Shown here piece by piece: positions 9,307 through 17,929 of a DNA stretch of 64,000 nt. The notes below the pieces were generated by a model. The model saw nothing but the letters and a program-made list of their open reading frames with translations. It was not told the DNA's origin and searched no databases. The position numbers and the translations under genes are program-made. The number at the start of each line of letters is the position of its first letter. Within the stretch, counting starts at the first letter, position 1. The stretch is from Marinicellulosiphila megalodicopiae (GTDB lineage: Bacteria > Pseudomonadota > Gammaproteobacteria > Pseudomonadales > Natronospirillaceae), in assembly GCF_045862395.1 (NCBI RefSeq), contig NZ_AP023087.1:3162001-3226000 (forward strand). The letters are read 5' to 3'.

Positions 9307-9914
9307 TTAACGGTAATCGAACGCTTGGTATATCGATCCGTTTTTAGCTGATCCACAATACATTTTGCAATGGCCTGTTCACTGACTGAATCAAACACCC
9401 CTGTTTTTAATAAATCACTGCATTCATAATCATTATGCTCACTTGATTTAATATTCACAGGTCTTACCACAGTCCATTCTAAATAACTGTATTCTAAAAT
9501 AATTTCCTGACGCTCAAACTCTTCAATTAACCATTGTGGCCTGTGTTTTTTCCATAACCAATTTGCAAGACTTGACTGGTATAATTCACTTTCGCCGACA
9601 CCCACATCGGTTAATATAATTAAACGTTCTTTTTTAAGTTGTCGCATTTTATCGACTACTGCTTGTGTAATTATTGAGCGTTGTTTGTGTCCAGTTTTAT
9701 CTTTTAATTCTGTTTGTGTCATTGGCATTAATAAAATCACCACATCATGCTGATTAATGATTGAGGCCAATTCATTAGCCCCCTGCTCATTAACTAAATA
9801 TTTCAACACAGACTTTAATGCCATTGATGTGGTTTTAAAATTGTCCTTTTTAAGAAACGACACACAACTGTCACCAATTAGGTTGTCTGAAGCTAATAAC
9901 AATATATTATTCAT
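9288..9914 (-). CDS. NAD(P)-binding Rossmann-fold protein, C-terminus altered by the IS insertion
   Basis: A 208-aa protein resembling atypical short-chain dehydrogenase/NmrA-like NAD(P)-binding proteins. It has an N-terminal beta-alpha start (MNNILLLASDNLIGD), a central IILTDVGVGE strand and EWTVVRPVNIKSS, which is typical of the PF13460 type. The usual glycine-rich GxxGxxG is weak, so cofactor binding is inferred. The last five residues (ETLFK) and the stop are encoded by the IS5 inverted repeat. Without the insertion the frame would end KNKKS just beyond the target site. The protein is therefore nearly unchanged in length and may still work. Confidence 0.7.
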   Translation of the reverse strand: MNNILLLASDNLIGDSCVSFLKKDNFKTTSMALKSVLKYLVNEQGANELASIINQHDVVILLMPMTQTELKDKTGHKQRSIITQAVVDKMRQLKKERLIILTDVGVGESELYQSSLANWLWKKHRPQWLIEEFERQEIILEYSYLEWTVVRPVNIKSSEHNDYECSDLLKTGVFDSVSEQAIAKCIVDQLKTDRYTKRSITVKETLFK

Positions 9915-9977
9915 AATGTGGGCTTTTTATTATAACGTAAAAGATATTTAATAATGCCAGCGAATGCGTCACAAGCA

Positions 9978-10613
9978 TCAAACTCGACGACTCACAATCG
10001 CCAACCAAGGCTGCTGCTCTAAAGGTAAACCTTGAGGGCGATAATAGTGACTCAATACTTCAAAACCCGCTTCATTCAAACAGGCACTCGCCTCTTCAAA
10101 CTCAATATAATTACCATAACGCCCATTATTCATACCCTCACCACTACCACGTGGATTAGAGCTAAACAAAATTCCACCTGGTTTTAAACTGTCTTTTATT
10201 TGAGTCAATACGTTAACCAACGATTGTTTAGGCACATGAAACAACGACGCATTGGCAAACACGCCATCAAATTGATTTCGAGGTAAATCCAACTCTAAAA
10301 ACGACTGATTTAGAATCTCACAACCTGTCAATTCACGCGCCATGTCACAAAATTCAAGACTGCCATCAAGCCCCACAACCCTGTGACCTAACGATTTAAA
10401 ATAACTTACATCTCGACCCGGTCCACAGCCAAAATCTAATATGTCTAACTTTGCGCCCGCATCAAACTGAGTCAACAACGCTGCGTAGTTTTGCGTCACA
10501 TCATGATCTTTTGTGCCCTGCCAGAATGATTGTGCATTTTGGTTGTAATGACTTAATGTAGTTTGGCTCACCATATTAAGCTGGCTGTCTGAGAGTGTGA
10601 GTGTCTTTTTCAT
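9978..10613 (-). CDS. Class I SAM-dependent methyltransferase
   Basis: A 211-aa methyltransferase of the Methyltransf_11/25 type. Motif I, LDFGCGPGRDVSYFKSLG, is followed by the acidic end of strand 2 in VVGLDGS. FDGVFANASLFHVPK and LKPGGILFSSNPRG are motifs IV and post-IV. The substrate cannot be told from sequence; small-molecule methylation is the usual role of such short proteins. It lies in the same direction as the upstream NAD(P)-binding gene with about 60 bp between them, and the two could be co-transcribed. Confidence 0.85.
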   Translation of the reverse strand: MKKTLTLSDSQLNMVSQTTLSHYNQNAQSFWQGTKDHDVTQNYAALLTQFDAGAKLDILDFGCGPGRDVSYFKSLGHRVVGLDGSLEFCDMARELTGCEILNQSFLELDLPRNQFDGVFANASLFHVPKQSLVNVLTQIKDSLKPGGILFSSNPRGSGEGMNNGRYGNYIEFEEASACLNEAGFEVLSHYYRPQGLPLEQQPWLAIVSRRV

Positions 10614-10688
10614 AAGTTCTCTAAAATAAGGTACAGATTAAATATTGTCATTAAACAGTTCTATGAGTTGCTGTAACGTAACGCTTTA

Positions 10689-11342
10689 TTAAACAATGGA
10701 ATTAATGATGATACTTCCTAAAGTACGAGTATTATGTTTATTCCCATTTGCGTTTAAAATTGAAACATTTAAAAAAGAAGCTATCTCTCTTAACACCGGC
10801 TTAGCAGGAATCATCATTTCGTCATTTTTATAAACAACAATACTGCCATTTTCATGTTCAACTAACTTATAATTTTTATATTTTGCTTCTTTTACAACTG
10901 GTATATTTTCTAAATCAATATTCTTTCTGTCGCTTTTTAAGAGTTTGCTGTAAGCAATTTTATCTTTATGCATCAGCGCTTTAGCGTTATCAATTGAAGC
11001 ATCAAGTAATACTTCAATTTCAAGATCTTCGTTAATTCGCATAATCATTACACGATCAACAAATTCAAGAGTATTTGAATTAAACTTAGCACTGCCTCCT
11101 GACGTCATTGCTGTCGTTTTGACACTTATGCGTTCACCAATACTTGAAACTACGTCATATCCTTTTTCATTAGTATTGGGCGCCATCTGACCATTGGTAA
11201 TAACACAGGAATACAATTCACCAATACGACCTACTAAATGTCTTATTTCTGTGGCAGCAATCCCAAACACCTCTACCTCTTGTTGTAGCATACTAAGGTT
11301 ATTTGCAAGAGATTGAATGGTTTGCATCTGATTTAAAGCCAT
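10689..11342 (-). CDS. Uncharacterised protein with a possible nuclease-like (DUF6998-type) core
   Basis: A 217-aa protein I do not firmly recognise. Residues about 28-80 read EIRHLVGRIGELYSC, then NEKGYDVVSSIGERISVKTT. The pattern E-x(n)-GYDV-x(n)-ISVKT resembles the E...D...(E/Q)xK layout of restriction-endonuclease-fold proteins, and I recall similar proteins annotated as DUF6998. The C-terminus (NKHNTRTLGSIIINSI) looks like a short helix-turn-helix-like tail. No signal peptide or membrane segment is seen. The nuclease idea is inference and no partner gene supports a restriction system. Confidence 0.5.
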   Translation of the reverse strand: MALNQMQTIQSLANNLSMLQQEVEVFGIAATEIRHLVGRIGELYSCVITNGQMAPNTNEKGYDVVSSIGERISVKTTAMTSGGSAKFNSNTLEFVDRVMIMRINEDLEIEVLLDASIDNAKALMHKDKIAYSKLLKSDRKNIDLENIPVVKEAKYKNYKLVEHENGSIVVYKNDEMMIPAKPVLREIASFLNVSILNANGNKHNTRTLGSIIINSIV

Positions 11343-11420
11343 GTTTATTTATTCCTAGAATGATAATCAATGTTTAACTTGTCATGCACATATATGAGTA
11401 CGAGTTCAGTAATCATTGTT

Positions 11421-11591
11421 TTAATCGTTCTTTTCGATACTGATCGTTATGTTTTTACTTGTTCCAGCAAACCATTTTTGTACATACAAAGACCCCACAA
11501 TTGGCGCTTTGCCTTCTTCGGGTACTTCTTTATAACGTACGCTGTTTTTGGTTTCTTTTTCGAACTCGAATTTTACTTTTGTTTGGGACAT
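11421..11591 (-). CDS. Small 56-aa conserved-looking protein
   Basis: An ATG at 11591 is preceded by ACAGGAGC, a strong ribosome binding site. The frame runs 56 codons to TAA at 11421, beginning MSQTKVKFEFEKETKNSVRY and ending with a beta-rich ITISIEKND. It is highly charged and probably a small beta-sheet protein. I have a sense of similar 55-60-aa proteins in many bacteria but cannot name the family. It lies just upstream of the 217-aa gene on the same strand, about 80 bp away, and may be co-transcribed. Confidence 0.65.
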   Translation of the reverse strand: MSQTKVKFEFEKETKNSVRYKEVPEEGKAPIVGSLYVQKWFAGTSKNITISIEKND

Positions 11592-11816
11592 GGTTGCTCC
11601 TGTTAACTACTTGTCGTTTTAATGCTTGTTATGATTAGAGGAAATTAAGAATTGGATAATACCATTCAATATTTAGCATAACCATATAGAGTTTGATAAC
11701 GATTTAAGGACACTATATCATTCATCGAAATAATTATTTTTACAGCACACAAACAAGTCAGCATCACATTAATAGCAATCTGCATTGTTTACAAATAACT
11801 TCCATAGGACATCAAC
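11592..11816. promoter_or_regulatory. Divergent intergenic region
   Basis: 225 bp of AT-rich DNA between the 56-aa gene and the 423-aa gene, so it must hold two divergent promoters. I see no operator palindrome or terminator in it. Confidence 0.3.
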
Positions 11817-13088
11817 ATGAGTGGTATTGATTCAGCATTTGCACATTTAAAGTTTTACACCCTTTATATCCAGCCTAATAATATGAGCATGTCTTATTTC
11901 GAACCCAATGCCCATACAGAAGCCACGCAACAACTGTTAGAAGTGAGCATTCCTTTTGTAAAACTAATTAATGCATGGCTGACCACTCAAAATATTGAAT
12001 TAACCTGTGATACTCAGCCTGAATGTTTAACCCAGATTGATCTTACTGAGTGTATTCAAACATTGAGTCAAGACATTCAACTTGGCGGTCAATTTAAAAT
12101 CAATTTAAAAAGCCAAACACCAATAGATGCTGAACAGACTAATTCGTTAGCCGTAGATTTATGCACTTATATTCAAAACAATTATTCAAAACTAATACAA
12201 AGTGATGGCGGTTATTACCAACTCAATGACTATTACGTAAAACCAAAAGCAGTGTCTAAGCAATTCAACTCATTTAATATGACAACCATATCCTATTGGA
12301 TTTCAACGGATTTAAAAGAAGCTTGGAATCTACAAGTCCAGCAAAATATTGAGCGATCAAGTGAATTTATTAGTACAATCATTAATCAGCTAAAAGAAAG
12401 ATTATCAATCAAAATTTGTGCACAGATGGATGAAACGCTGACAAGTGTCGAGCAAAAAGATTGGTTAAGTTTTGACTGTTACTTTGAAAACATCAATGTC
12501 AGCGGATATTTTAATGAAATATCGGATTATTTTTGGCAAGACTTTCGCGAGCTAATTGCACATAAAATCAATCAAGGAGCTTACGACAATCACATTATTC
12601 AATCATTACCACAAACGACGATCGACTATTTTAAAAACAACAAAGATCAAATTATTTTGTCTCCCAAGCAAAGAATAGAATTAAGATCGAATCTTGTCAT
12701 GCTTAAGCAGAATTTTTCCGACACGTTTAAACCCTTTGATATCGAAGCCAACTTTAATATCAATACCGACATTGAATATATGGAGTATTTACAATATTTC
12801 ATTAAGTTTTCAGATCACATAAATAACATGACAGCCTTCGACACTGAATTTGGTAATAAGCTAAAAACACACAATGTTAAAAGCATCAGTTTAATGCCAT
12901 TAACAACTTTAAGCTCATTAGCCCACCCTTTTACAATGAGGGCAAGTTATGAAATACAGATCAACCAATCAACTTACTCTACAAGCCCGATTGATTTTCA
13001 TAATGATTTGGAACAAGGTTTATTTGAACATTTTAAAACATCCGTAGAAAAATGGATTGATATAGAAAAAGTAAAAAGTATTCACTGA
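11817..13088 (+). CDS. Orphan 423-aa protein of unknown function
   Basis: A long, uninterrupted frame with a good start (ATG at 11817, after ATAGGACATCAAC). I do not recognise the family. It has no signal peptide, no membrane helix and no obvious catalytic motif. It is rich in N, Q, Y and F and probably folds as mixed alpha/beta. The segment around residues 222-246 (FDCYFENINVSGYFNEISDY) has a decayed second copy about 200 bp downstream of the gene. A second notable segment around residues 335-375 (FDTEFGNKLKTHNVKSISLM) shows no known motif. It stands alone. Confidence 0.55.
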   Translation: MSGIDSAFAHLKFYTLYIQPNNMSMSYFEPNAHTEATQQLLEVSIPFVKLINAWLTTQNIELTCDTQPECLTQIDLTECIQTLSQDIQLGGQFKINLKSQTPIDAEQTNSLAVDLCTYIQNNYSKLIQSDGGYYQLNDYYVKPKAVSKQFNSFNMTTISYWISTDLKEAWNLQVQQNIERSSEFISTIINQLKERLSIKICAQMDETLTSVEQKDWLSFDCYFENINVSGYFNEISDYFWQDFRELIAHKINQGAYDNHIIQSLPQTTIDYFKNNKDQIILSPKQRIELRSNLVMLKQNFSDTFKPFDIEANFNINTDIEYMEYLQYFIKFSDHINNMTAFDTEFGNKLKTHNVKSISLMPLTTLSSLAHPFTMRASYEIQINQSTYSTSPIDFHNDLEQGLFEHFKTSVEKWIDIEKVKSIH

Positions 13089-13304
13089 TATTCATAGATT
13101 TTGGCGTTGTACTTTCCATTACACATTACAAGTTTTCTACTGTAATGATATTGTAAATATTTAATTTTAAAAAAATAGATACTAAAAAAATAGACACTAA
13201 AAAAATTAAATTATTATTATCCATGCTAAATTATTAATTTACAGCAACAAAGTTTTTGTTACTGAGTGCATTCAAAATTTTATCAATTGAGTTGCTGTTA
13301 AATA

Positions 13305-13376
13305 CGTTTTGACTGTTATTTTAAAAATATTAATGCCTGTGGTTATCTTAATGAAATATCCGTCTACTGTATTGAT
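13305..13376 (+). pseudogene. Decayed partial duplicate of the 423-aa gene
   Basis: One frame reads FDCYFKNINACGYLNEISVY, aligning without gaps to FDCYFENINVSGYFNEISDY of the preceding gene. The match extends upstream weakly (an LS residue pair, then a stop). The DNA also matches in stretches such as TTAATGAAATATC. Around it (13089-13403) there is no ORF, only A/T-rich short repeats such as the doubled AAAAAAATAGA(T/C)ACTA at 13171-13205. This indicates an old tandem duplication, or the relic of a neighbouring paralogue. Confidence 0.6.
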
Positions 13377-13403
13377 TTACACCTTTCTTATTTTGTTTTC
13401 TAT

Positions 13404-14666
13404 TTAACGCACCCAAGCCAAGTCACTCCATCTTGTTGTGTACGCAGGGGAAAGCATTTGCTGTTTCATGCTCCAACCTTTTTGTAATCCTTCTGCGGCA
13501 AAGCTTACTTTTCCAATGCCTGTTTGATTAATTTCATCTAATACTTTCATCAAATTTGGGTGGCGTGTTTTTTGCGTAGTAGGCTCAAACAAATCTTCTT
13601 GGTGAATCACTTGTCCATAAAAATCGCAAATCATCACCCCTGCTTTGGCATAACGATATCCATCACGCCAAATTCTGGGTAATAGTTGACTAACCAATTC
13701 AATAAAATCTCGTGTATCGTCACTGGCAATTTGCAGTTTTCCTGTAATGGAATTGGCGTATTGTTTGTCGTTTTTAGAAAGTGCGCTGGTACGTAACGAA
13801 ATACTGATCACTTTTGCGCTTTGTTTTTCTTGGCGTAATTTTTCTACTGCTCTTACGGTATAACTGCACATTGCTTCGCGCATAGATTGATAATCCAATA
13901 CACGTTCACTAAACGAGCGACTGCATATTATTTGTTGTTTCGTATTAGGCACCTCATCAAGCTTGAAACACACAATACCGTTTAATTCTGATATGGTTTT
14001 TTCGATATTCACTGAAAATATTTTTCGCATCAATTTAGGATCACTATCGGCTAAATTTTTTGCAGTATAAATTCCAATATCGTTAAGCTTTTTTGATATT
14101 TTCCGCCCGACTCCCCACACATCTTTCACCGCAACCAAAGCCAATAATTTTTGAATTCTTTTTTGGCTGTCAAGGTATACCACTGATTTTGTAGCCGGGT
14201 ATTTTTTAGCAGCATGGTTAGCTAATTTTGCCAATGTTTTAGTCGGTGCGATTCCTACGCAAACAGGTAACCCTACGTGTTTATAAACGGTGTGTTTAAT
14301 TTGCAAACCAAACTCGGTGATGTCACTATTTTTTTCAAACCCGTTTAAATTTAAAAACGCTTCATCAATGGAATACACTTCTACTTCACAGGCCAGCTCT
14401 TCTAAAGTTTGCATCACTCGTGCTGATAAATCCGCATACAATGGATAATTTGAAGAAAAACACACAATACCGTGTTTTTGAATAAGGTGACGCAACTTAA
14501 AAACCGGTTGCGCCATGTTTATATTTAATGCTTTTACCTCCGCCGAACGCGCAATAATACAACCGTCGTTATTTGAAAGTACCGCTATGGGTGTGTACTT
14601 TAAATCGGGACGAAACAATCGCTCACAAGAGGCATAAAAATTATTGCAATCTACCAACGCAAACAT
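13404..14666 (-). CDS. umuC: DNA polymerase V catalytic subunit UmuC
   Basis: A 420-aa Y-family polymerase that, with UmuD', carries out error-prone translesion synthesis in the SOS response. The first catalytic Asp lies in MFALVDCNNFYASCERLF, the second acidic pair in YSIDEAFLNL, and the DNA-binding HhH region around KDVWGVGRKISKKLNDIGIY. Full length. It starts 4 bp after umuD ends, so the two form an operon under the LexA box upstream of umuD. The C-terminal DUF4113-type tail (GWSMKQQMLSPAYTTRW) is present. Confidence 0.95.
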   Translation of the reverse strand: MFALVDCNNFYASCERLFRPDLKYTPIAVLSNNDGCIIARSAEVKALNINMAQPVFKLRHLIQKHGIVCFSSNYPLYADLSARVMQTLEELACEVEVYSIDEAFLNLNGFEKNSDITEFGLQIKHTVYKHVGLPVCVGIAPTKTLAKLANHAAKKYPATKSVVYLDSQKRIQKLLALVAVKDVWGVGRKISKKLNDIGIYTAKNLADSDPKLMRKIFSVNIEKTISELNGIVCFKLDEVPNTKQQIICSRSFSERVLDYQSMREAMCSYTVRAVEKLRQEKQSAKVISISLRTSALSKNDKQYANSITGKLQIASDDTRDFIELVSQLLPRIWRDGYRYAKAGVMICDFYGQVIHQEDLFEPTTQKTRHPNLMKVLDEINQTGIGKVSFAAEGLQKGWSMKQQMLSPAYTTRWSDLAWVR

Positions 14667-14670
14667 ATTG

Positions 14671-15105
14671 TTATTGCTTAACTAAATTGCGTAACACATT
14701 TGTGACCACGCCAAATATTTCTAAATCCGCCCCTTGTGGAATCACAATTGGGCTATATTTTTTATTACGCGGCATTAACTTTAATACAGGTTTTAAACAC
14801 AGCTGTTTAACAGTGAGTTCGCCCTCAAATCCAGCAATCACAATTTGGTTATGTAACGCGGTTAATGATCGATCCACCACAAGAATATCCCCCGTATAAA
14901 TACCAGCCTCAATCATTGAATCCCCTTGCACACGCACAAAATACGTAGAAGCAGGATGCTCAATGCAAAGCTCATTTAAATCCAATCTTTGTTCAATATA
15001 ATCTTGAGCAGGCGATGGAAAACCTGCAGATATACGCTCTAAAAACATTGGCAATTTTAACGCAGGCAAAGACGAATCCGCCCTGCCAAGTACCCAGACA
15101 CTCAT
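14671..15105 (-). CDS. umuD: SOS mutagenesis protein UmuD
   Basis: A 144-aa LexA-like serine autopeptidase that is processed to UmuD'. The cleavage site is Ala27-Gly28 in ERISAGFPSPA. The catalytic dyad is Ser63 (GDSMIEAG) and Lys100 (LTVKQL), each three residues later than in E. coli UmuD. An alternative start codon upstream is unnecessary: the ATG at 15105 is preceded by AAAGGGG. It is first in the umuDC operon, with a near-ideal LexA box about 20-40 bp upstream. Confidence 0.95.
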   Translation of the reverse strand: MSVWVLGRADSSLPALKLPMFLERISAGFPSPAQDYIEQRLDLNELCIEHPASTYFVRVQGDSMIEAGIYTGDILVVDRSLTALHNQIVIAGFEGELTVKQLCLKPVLKLMPRNKKYSPIVIPQGADLEIFGVVTNVLRNLVKQ

Positions 15106-15122
15106 ACTTGCCCCTTTTTACA

Positions 15123-15146
15123 TATACTGGATGGATATACAGTATA
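15123..15146 (-). promoter_or_regulatory. LexA (SOS) box of umuDC
   Basis: TATACTG-N10-CAGTATA is a perfect palindrome with the CTG-N10-CAG core at 15127-15142, matching the gammaproteobacterial LexA consensus. It lies 18 bp upstream of the umuD start, so it should overlap the promoter and repress umuDC until RecA-stimulated LexA cleavage. Confidence 0.93.
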
Positions 15147-15205
15147 TATTCTTTTTTAGGATTTGCACCAGAGATTTTGTCAATTAATGTGAACAAACTT
15201 TAGTT

Positions 15206-15243
15206 GTATCCATTCAACACAATCCGTAATTACTCAAATTGTG
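15206..15243. repeat. Dispersed hairpin repeat, CACAATCCGTAA type (copy 1)
   Basis: The block beginning GTATCCATTCAACACAATCC, followed by GTAATTACTCAAATTGTG, closely matches 42174-42211. Its ends CACAAT/ATTGTG can pair. In the second copy the pairing partners shift but a stem remains. Confidence 0.5.
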
Positions 15244-15525
15244 CTCGCCATGATGCTTAGTTGATCAAGTGCAGCACAGCCTAATACTCATCTTTGCTCA
15301 TTTCAAAAAGCGCAAGTAAGGACTCAGGATGTTGATACAATTGCACTGGCAAGGCTCTTTATTATGCTTCTGGGGTGCTGGATTTTTTGAGAAAAACGAT
15401 TGTGACCTACTCTTATTGATAATCGCTATATTTACAATGCATAGATGATACGTGCTCGGGATGCATTTTTTTAGTGAGGTATGAGGTCGAGATTTGAGCT
15501 CGTTGTTTTTAAAAAGAATGCTAAC

Positions 15526-15703
15526 TGCCTTCGTCATTTTCAACTGATTTATCGTTGGAGATCCAGCGGCTTTTGTTTGTGCTTGATGGTTAAAAGTGGC
15601 TGCTTTTTTATCCATTCTACTCGTCATCTTCATCGGCTTAATCGTTGGAGATCCAGTGGCTTTGGTTTGTGTTTAATGATTAAAAGTGGATATCCTTTTT
15701 GGT
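15526..15703. repeat. Two tandem copies of a 90-bp dispersed repeat (GGATCTCCAACGAT type)
   Basis: ATCGTTGGAGATCCAG occurs at 15551 and 15641, exactly 90 bp apart, with similar flanks (a TTTGTTTGTG-like stretch, then TTAAAAGTGG). On the minus strand each unit reads CACTGGATCTCCAACGAT followed by GATGAAGATGACG or a close variant. Single related copies lie at 23355-23394 and 60643-60683. The rest of 15244-15751 holds no convincing gene; short frames there simply read through the repeats. Confidence 0.65.
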
Positions 15704-15751
15704 TTTATTTTAGGTTTACTAAGCAGAGTAATCTAACAGCTGAATTAACGA

Positions 15752-16483
15752 TTACTTATATTTTGTTTTAAATAACCGATCTAACAATTGATTAGTAAAT
15801 CCATAATTTTTATTACCAAGTTCATGATGATATTGATGAAACTTAGTAAATACATTCAAGTGATTAACAATTTTCACTTTAAAGTAAAAATCAAAATTTG
15901 AATGAATCATAATACTAAACACCATCCCAATAATATGTAAAGTCAAAGCTACACCTAAGCTCAAGGAAAACATAAACATAAAAAGTGGTGCACTGCAGGC
16001 AATTAAAAAAGCCTCAATAGGATGTACACTATAGGCAGTCCAAGGTGTGACTGTCATTGAACGATGGTGAACACCATGCGCCTTTCTAAAGGGTTTGAAA
16101 TGCAATACTCTGTGAACAAAATAAGAATACACTTCATAAAACACTGAAAACATCACGACTTGCAACACAAAATCTATTATTGAGCTTGGCCAAACATCTA
16201 CGTGCCATATTCGAGTTAACAAACTTAAAGCAGCAAAAATAAAACAAGCCAACATTCCATTTTTAAACTCAAATTTCTTTTGGCCATCTTTTAACGGACG
16301 CTTATCAATGTATTCACCAAACCCGACTGCTTTATTTAAATAGTGTGTGAGCCAAGTAATGCAAAGCGCGCAGATGATAAACACCCCCATATTCACCAGC
16401 GTCGACATAGCCAAAGCAATCAGCCAATGTGTATGCACCCAAAAGTTTAATAGCTGATTGATTGTTGATAGAATTGTTTGCAT
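15752..16483 (-). CDS. Fatty acid hydroxylase / sterol desaturase family membrane protein
   Basis: A 243-aa integral membrane di-iron enzyme. The histidine clusters of the family are present: HRVLHF (HxxxH type), HGVHHRSM (HxxHH) and HQYHH. At least four hydrophobic segments are visible (LIALAMSTLVNMGVFIICAL, the region around LACFIFAALSLLTRI, IIDFVLQVVMFSVFYEVYSY, and SLGVALTLHIIGMVFSIMI). The family hydroxylates or desaturates lipids at the membrane; the substrate is not predictable. The start ATG at 16483 is at the head of an open, conserved-looking N-terminus. It is divergent from the serine hydrolase gene. Confidence 0.85.
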   Translation of the reverse strand: MQTILSTINQLLNFWVHTHWLIALAMSTLVNMGVFIICALCITWLTHYLNKAVGFGEYIDKRPLKDGQKKFEFKNGMLACFIFAALSLLTRIWHVDVWPSSIIDFVLQVVMFSVFYEVYSYFVHRVLHFKPFRKAHGVHHRSMTVTPWTAYSVHPIEAFLIACSAPLFMFMFSLSLGVALTLHIIGMVFSIMIHSNFDFYFKVKIVNHLNVFTKFHQYHHELGNKNYGFTNQLLDRLFKTKYK

Positions 16484-16675
16484 GCTTATTTACTTGTCTT
16501 ATTAAGGAGTAAGGTCTAAAGGGTATGATAAACCTTCATTAGGATTGTGCAATGGTCTGTGTTAAATGTCATGTACTTTTGAATCAGTTGCTGTCATCTA
16601 CGTTTTAACTTATTCTGAGACTACAAATCGATCTACACTGGTCGATAAACAAAGTATAAACAGGAGCTTAATACT

Positions 16676-17860
16676 ATGAATTTTCAATTAAAAAATTTAA
16701 AAAAGCAGTCGTTATTAAAAAAGACACTGATTTCATTTGGTTTATTAGGCTGTATTTTAGGTGCACAGGCACAAAATCAATTACCTAACTTTAAAAGTGA
16801 ATTTGGAAAAATAACAGGTGATATGCCCGGCTGTGCTGTGGGAATTATCCTTGACGGTAAATTAATTCATGAACAGTATTACGGTATGGCCAATATCCAG
16901 TACAACGTGTTAAACGATAAAAAAACCCAATTTAATATGGGCTCAATCAGTAAACATATTACTGCAGCGGTAATATTCAGATTAGAAAAAGATGGCGTAA
17001 TAAACACAAACGACACGCTAATAAAATATTATCCAGATGGCCCAGCATGGTTTGATAAAATCACTTTATCTCATTTGATTGAACATAAAAGTGGTTTACC
17101 CGATTATGTAAATGATCCAGTGATGACTACAGAGTTATTTAAAGCCATAGGTCAAACACCCGAAATCACAAGTGCATTGCTAGTGGGGTTACCCGTTACA
17201 CATGAACAAATTGTTAAAGCGGTTCTACAAGAACTAAATAACTTTCCTTCACCCACTTTTGAGCCTGGCACTTATGCGACTTATAGTAATACTGGGTATT
17301 TATTTTTAGGCGATATTATTAACATCGCTACAGGAAAAGATTTAAACCATTGGGCAAATCATTATATTTTTGAACCCAATAAATTAGAAAATATCACAGT
17401 GCACAATAATTCTTCTTCTGAATTAAAATGGGCTGCGACAGGATATTCTCCTTCTCCTTATGGTAACGGTTATTCAAGTTTAGTAGAAACACTAGTATCT
17501 TTTGGTGACACAGGTGTGATTACATCATTACACGATTTTACAAAATGGATGACTGTACTTAATCATGCAAACGATAGTGATTCTGTATGGAATGGATTTT
17601 TAAAAGAATATTCAAGGGATAAAACTAAAAACTCATCTATAGGTTTATATGATAATGGCTTTTTTATTAAAAAACACAAAAACAATACTATTTATGCGCA
17701 TAATGGGCAGTCATTAGATCTTATGACAAGCGATTTTTGGGTGTCACCTGAGCAGAAAATTGGATACGTTCAAATGTGTAATACTGAAGTTAGAAAAGTG
17801 CCTAGTAAATATAAAATTTTTAAATATGTCGAAGAATATTTAAAATTAGAAGAGAAGTAA
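16676..17860 (+). CDS. Secreted serine hydrolase, class C beta-lactamase/PBP-like fold
   Basis: 394 aa with an N-terminal signal peptide (basic start, then LISFGLLGCILGAQAQ, likely cut after AQA). The catalytic SxxK motif is Ser90-I-S-Lys93 in NMGSISKHITAAV, and the YxN motif is YSN in TYATYSNTGYLFLGD. A C-terminal HNGQSL replaces the KTG-type box. This matches the broad beta-lactamase (PF00144) family, which includes esterases, D-aminopeptidases and penicillin-binding proteins. True antibiotic resistance should not be assumed. The ATG at 16676 follows AGGAG. Confidence 0.85.
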   Translation: MNFQLKNLKKQSLLKKTLISFGLLGCILGAQAQNQLPNFKSEFGKITGDMPGCAVGIILDGKLIHEQYYGMANIQYNVLNDKKTQFNMGSISKHITAAVIFRLEKDGVINTNDTLIKYYPDGPAWFDKITLSHLIEHKSGLPDYVNDPVMTTELFKAIGQTPEITSALLVGLPVTHEQIVKAVLQELNNFPSPTFEPGTYATYSNTGYLFLGDIINIATGKDLNHWANHYIFEPNKLENITVHNNSSSELKWAATGYSPSPYGNGYSSLVETLVSFGDTGVITSLHDFTKWMTVLNHANDSDSVWNGFLKEYSRDKTKNSSIGLYDNGFFIKKHKNNTIYAHNGQSLDLMTSDFWVSPEQKIGYVQMCNTEVRKVPSKYKIFKYVEEYLKLEEK

Positions 17861-17929
17861 CACGCAATAAATTCTGAGTTTTATTGATTGTTCTGGGATC
17901 GTGCAATGACTAGGTAAATTGCAATGATT

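Noticed and set aside
15298..15771. Two overlapping frames upstream of umuDC (111 and 96 codons)
   Set aside because: Both read through the 90-bp tandem repeat, giving duplicated meaningless peptides, and neither has a ribosome binding site.
16676..17860. Antibiotic-resistance beta-lactamase
   Set aside because: SxxK and YxN motifs are present, but the KTG box is replaced by HNG. The family is dominated by esterases and peptidases, so resistance is not claimed.
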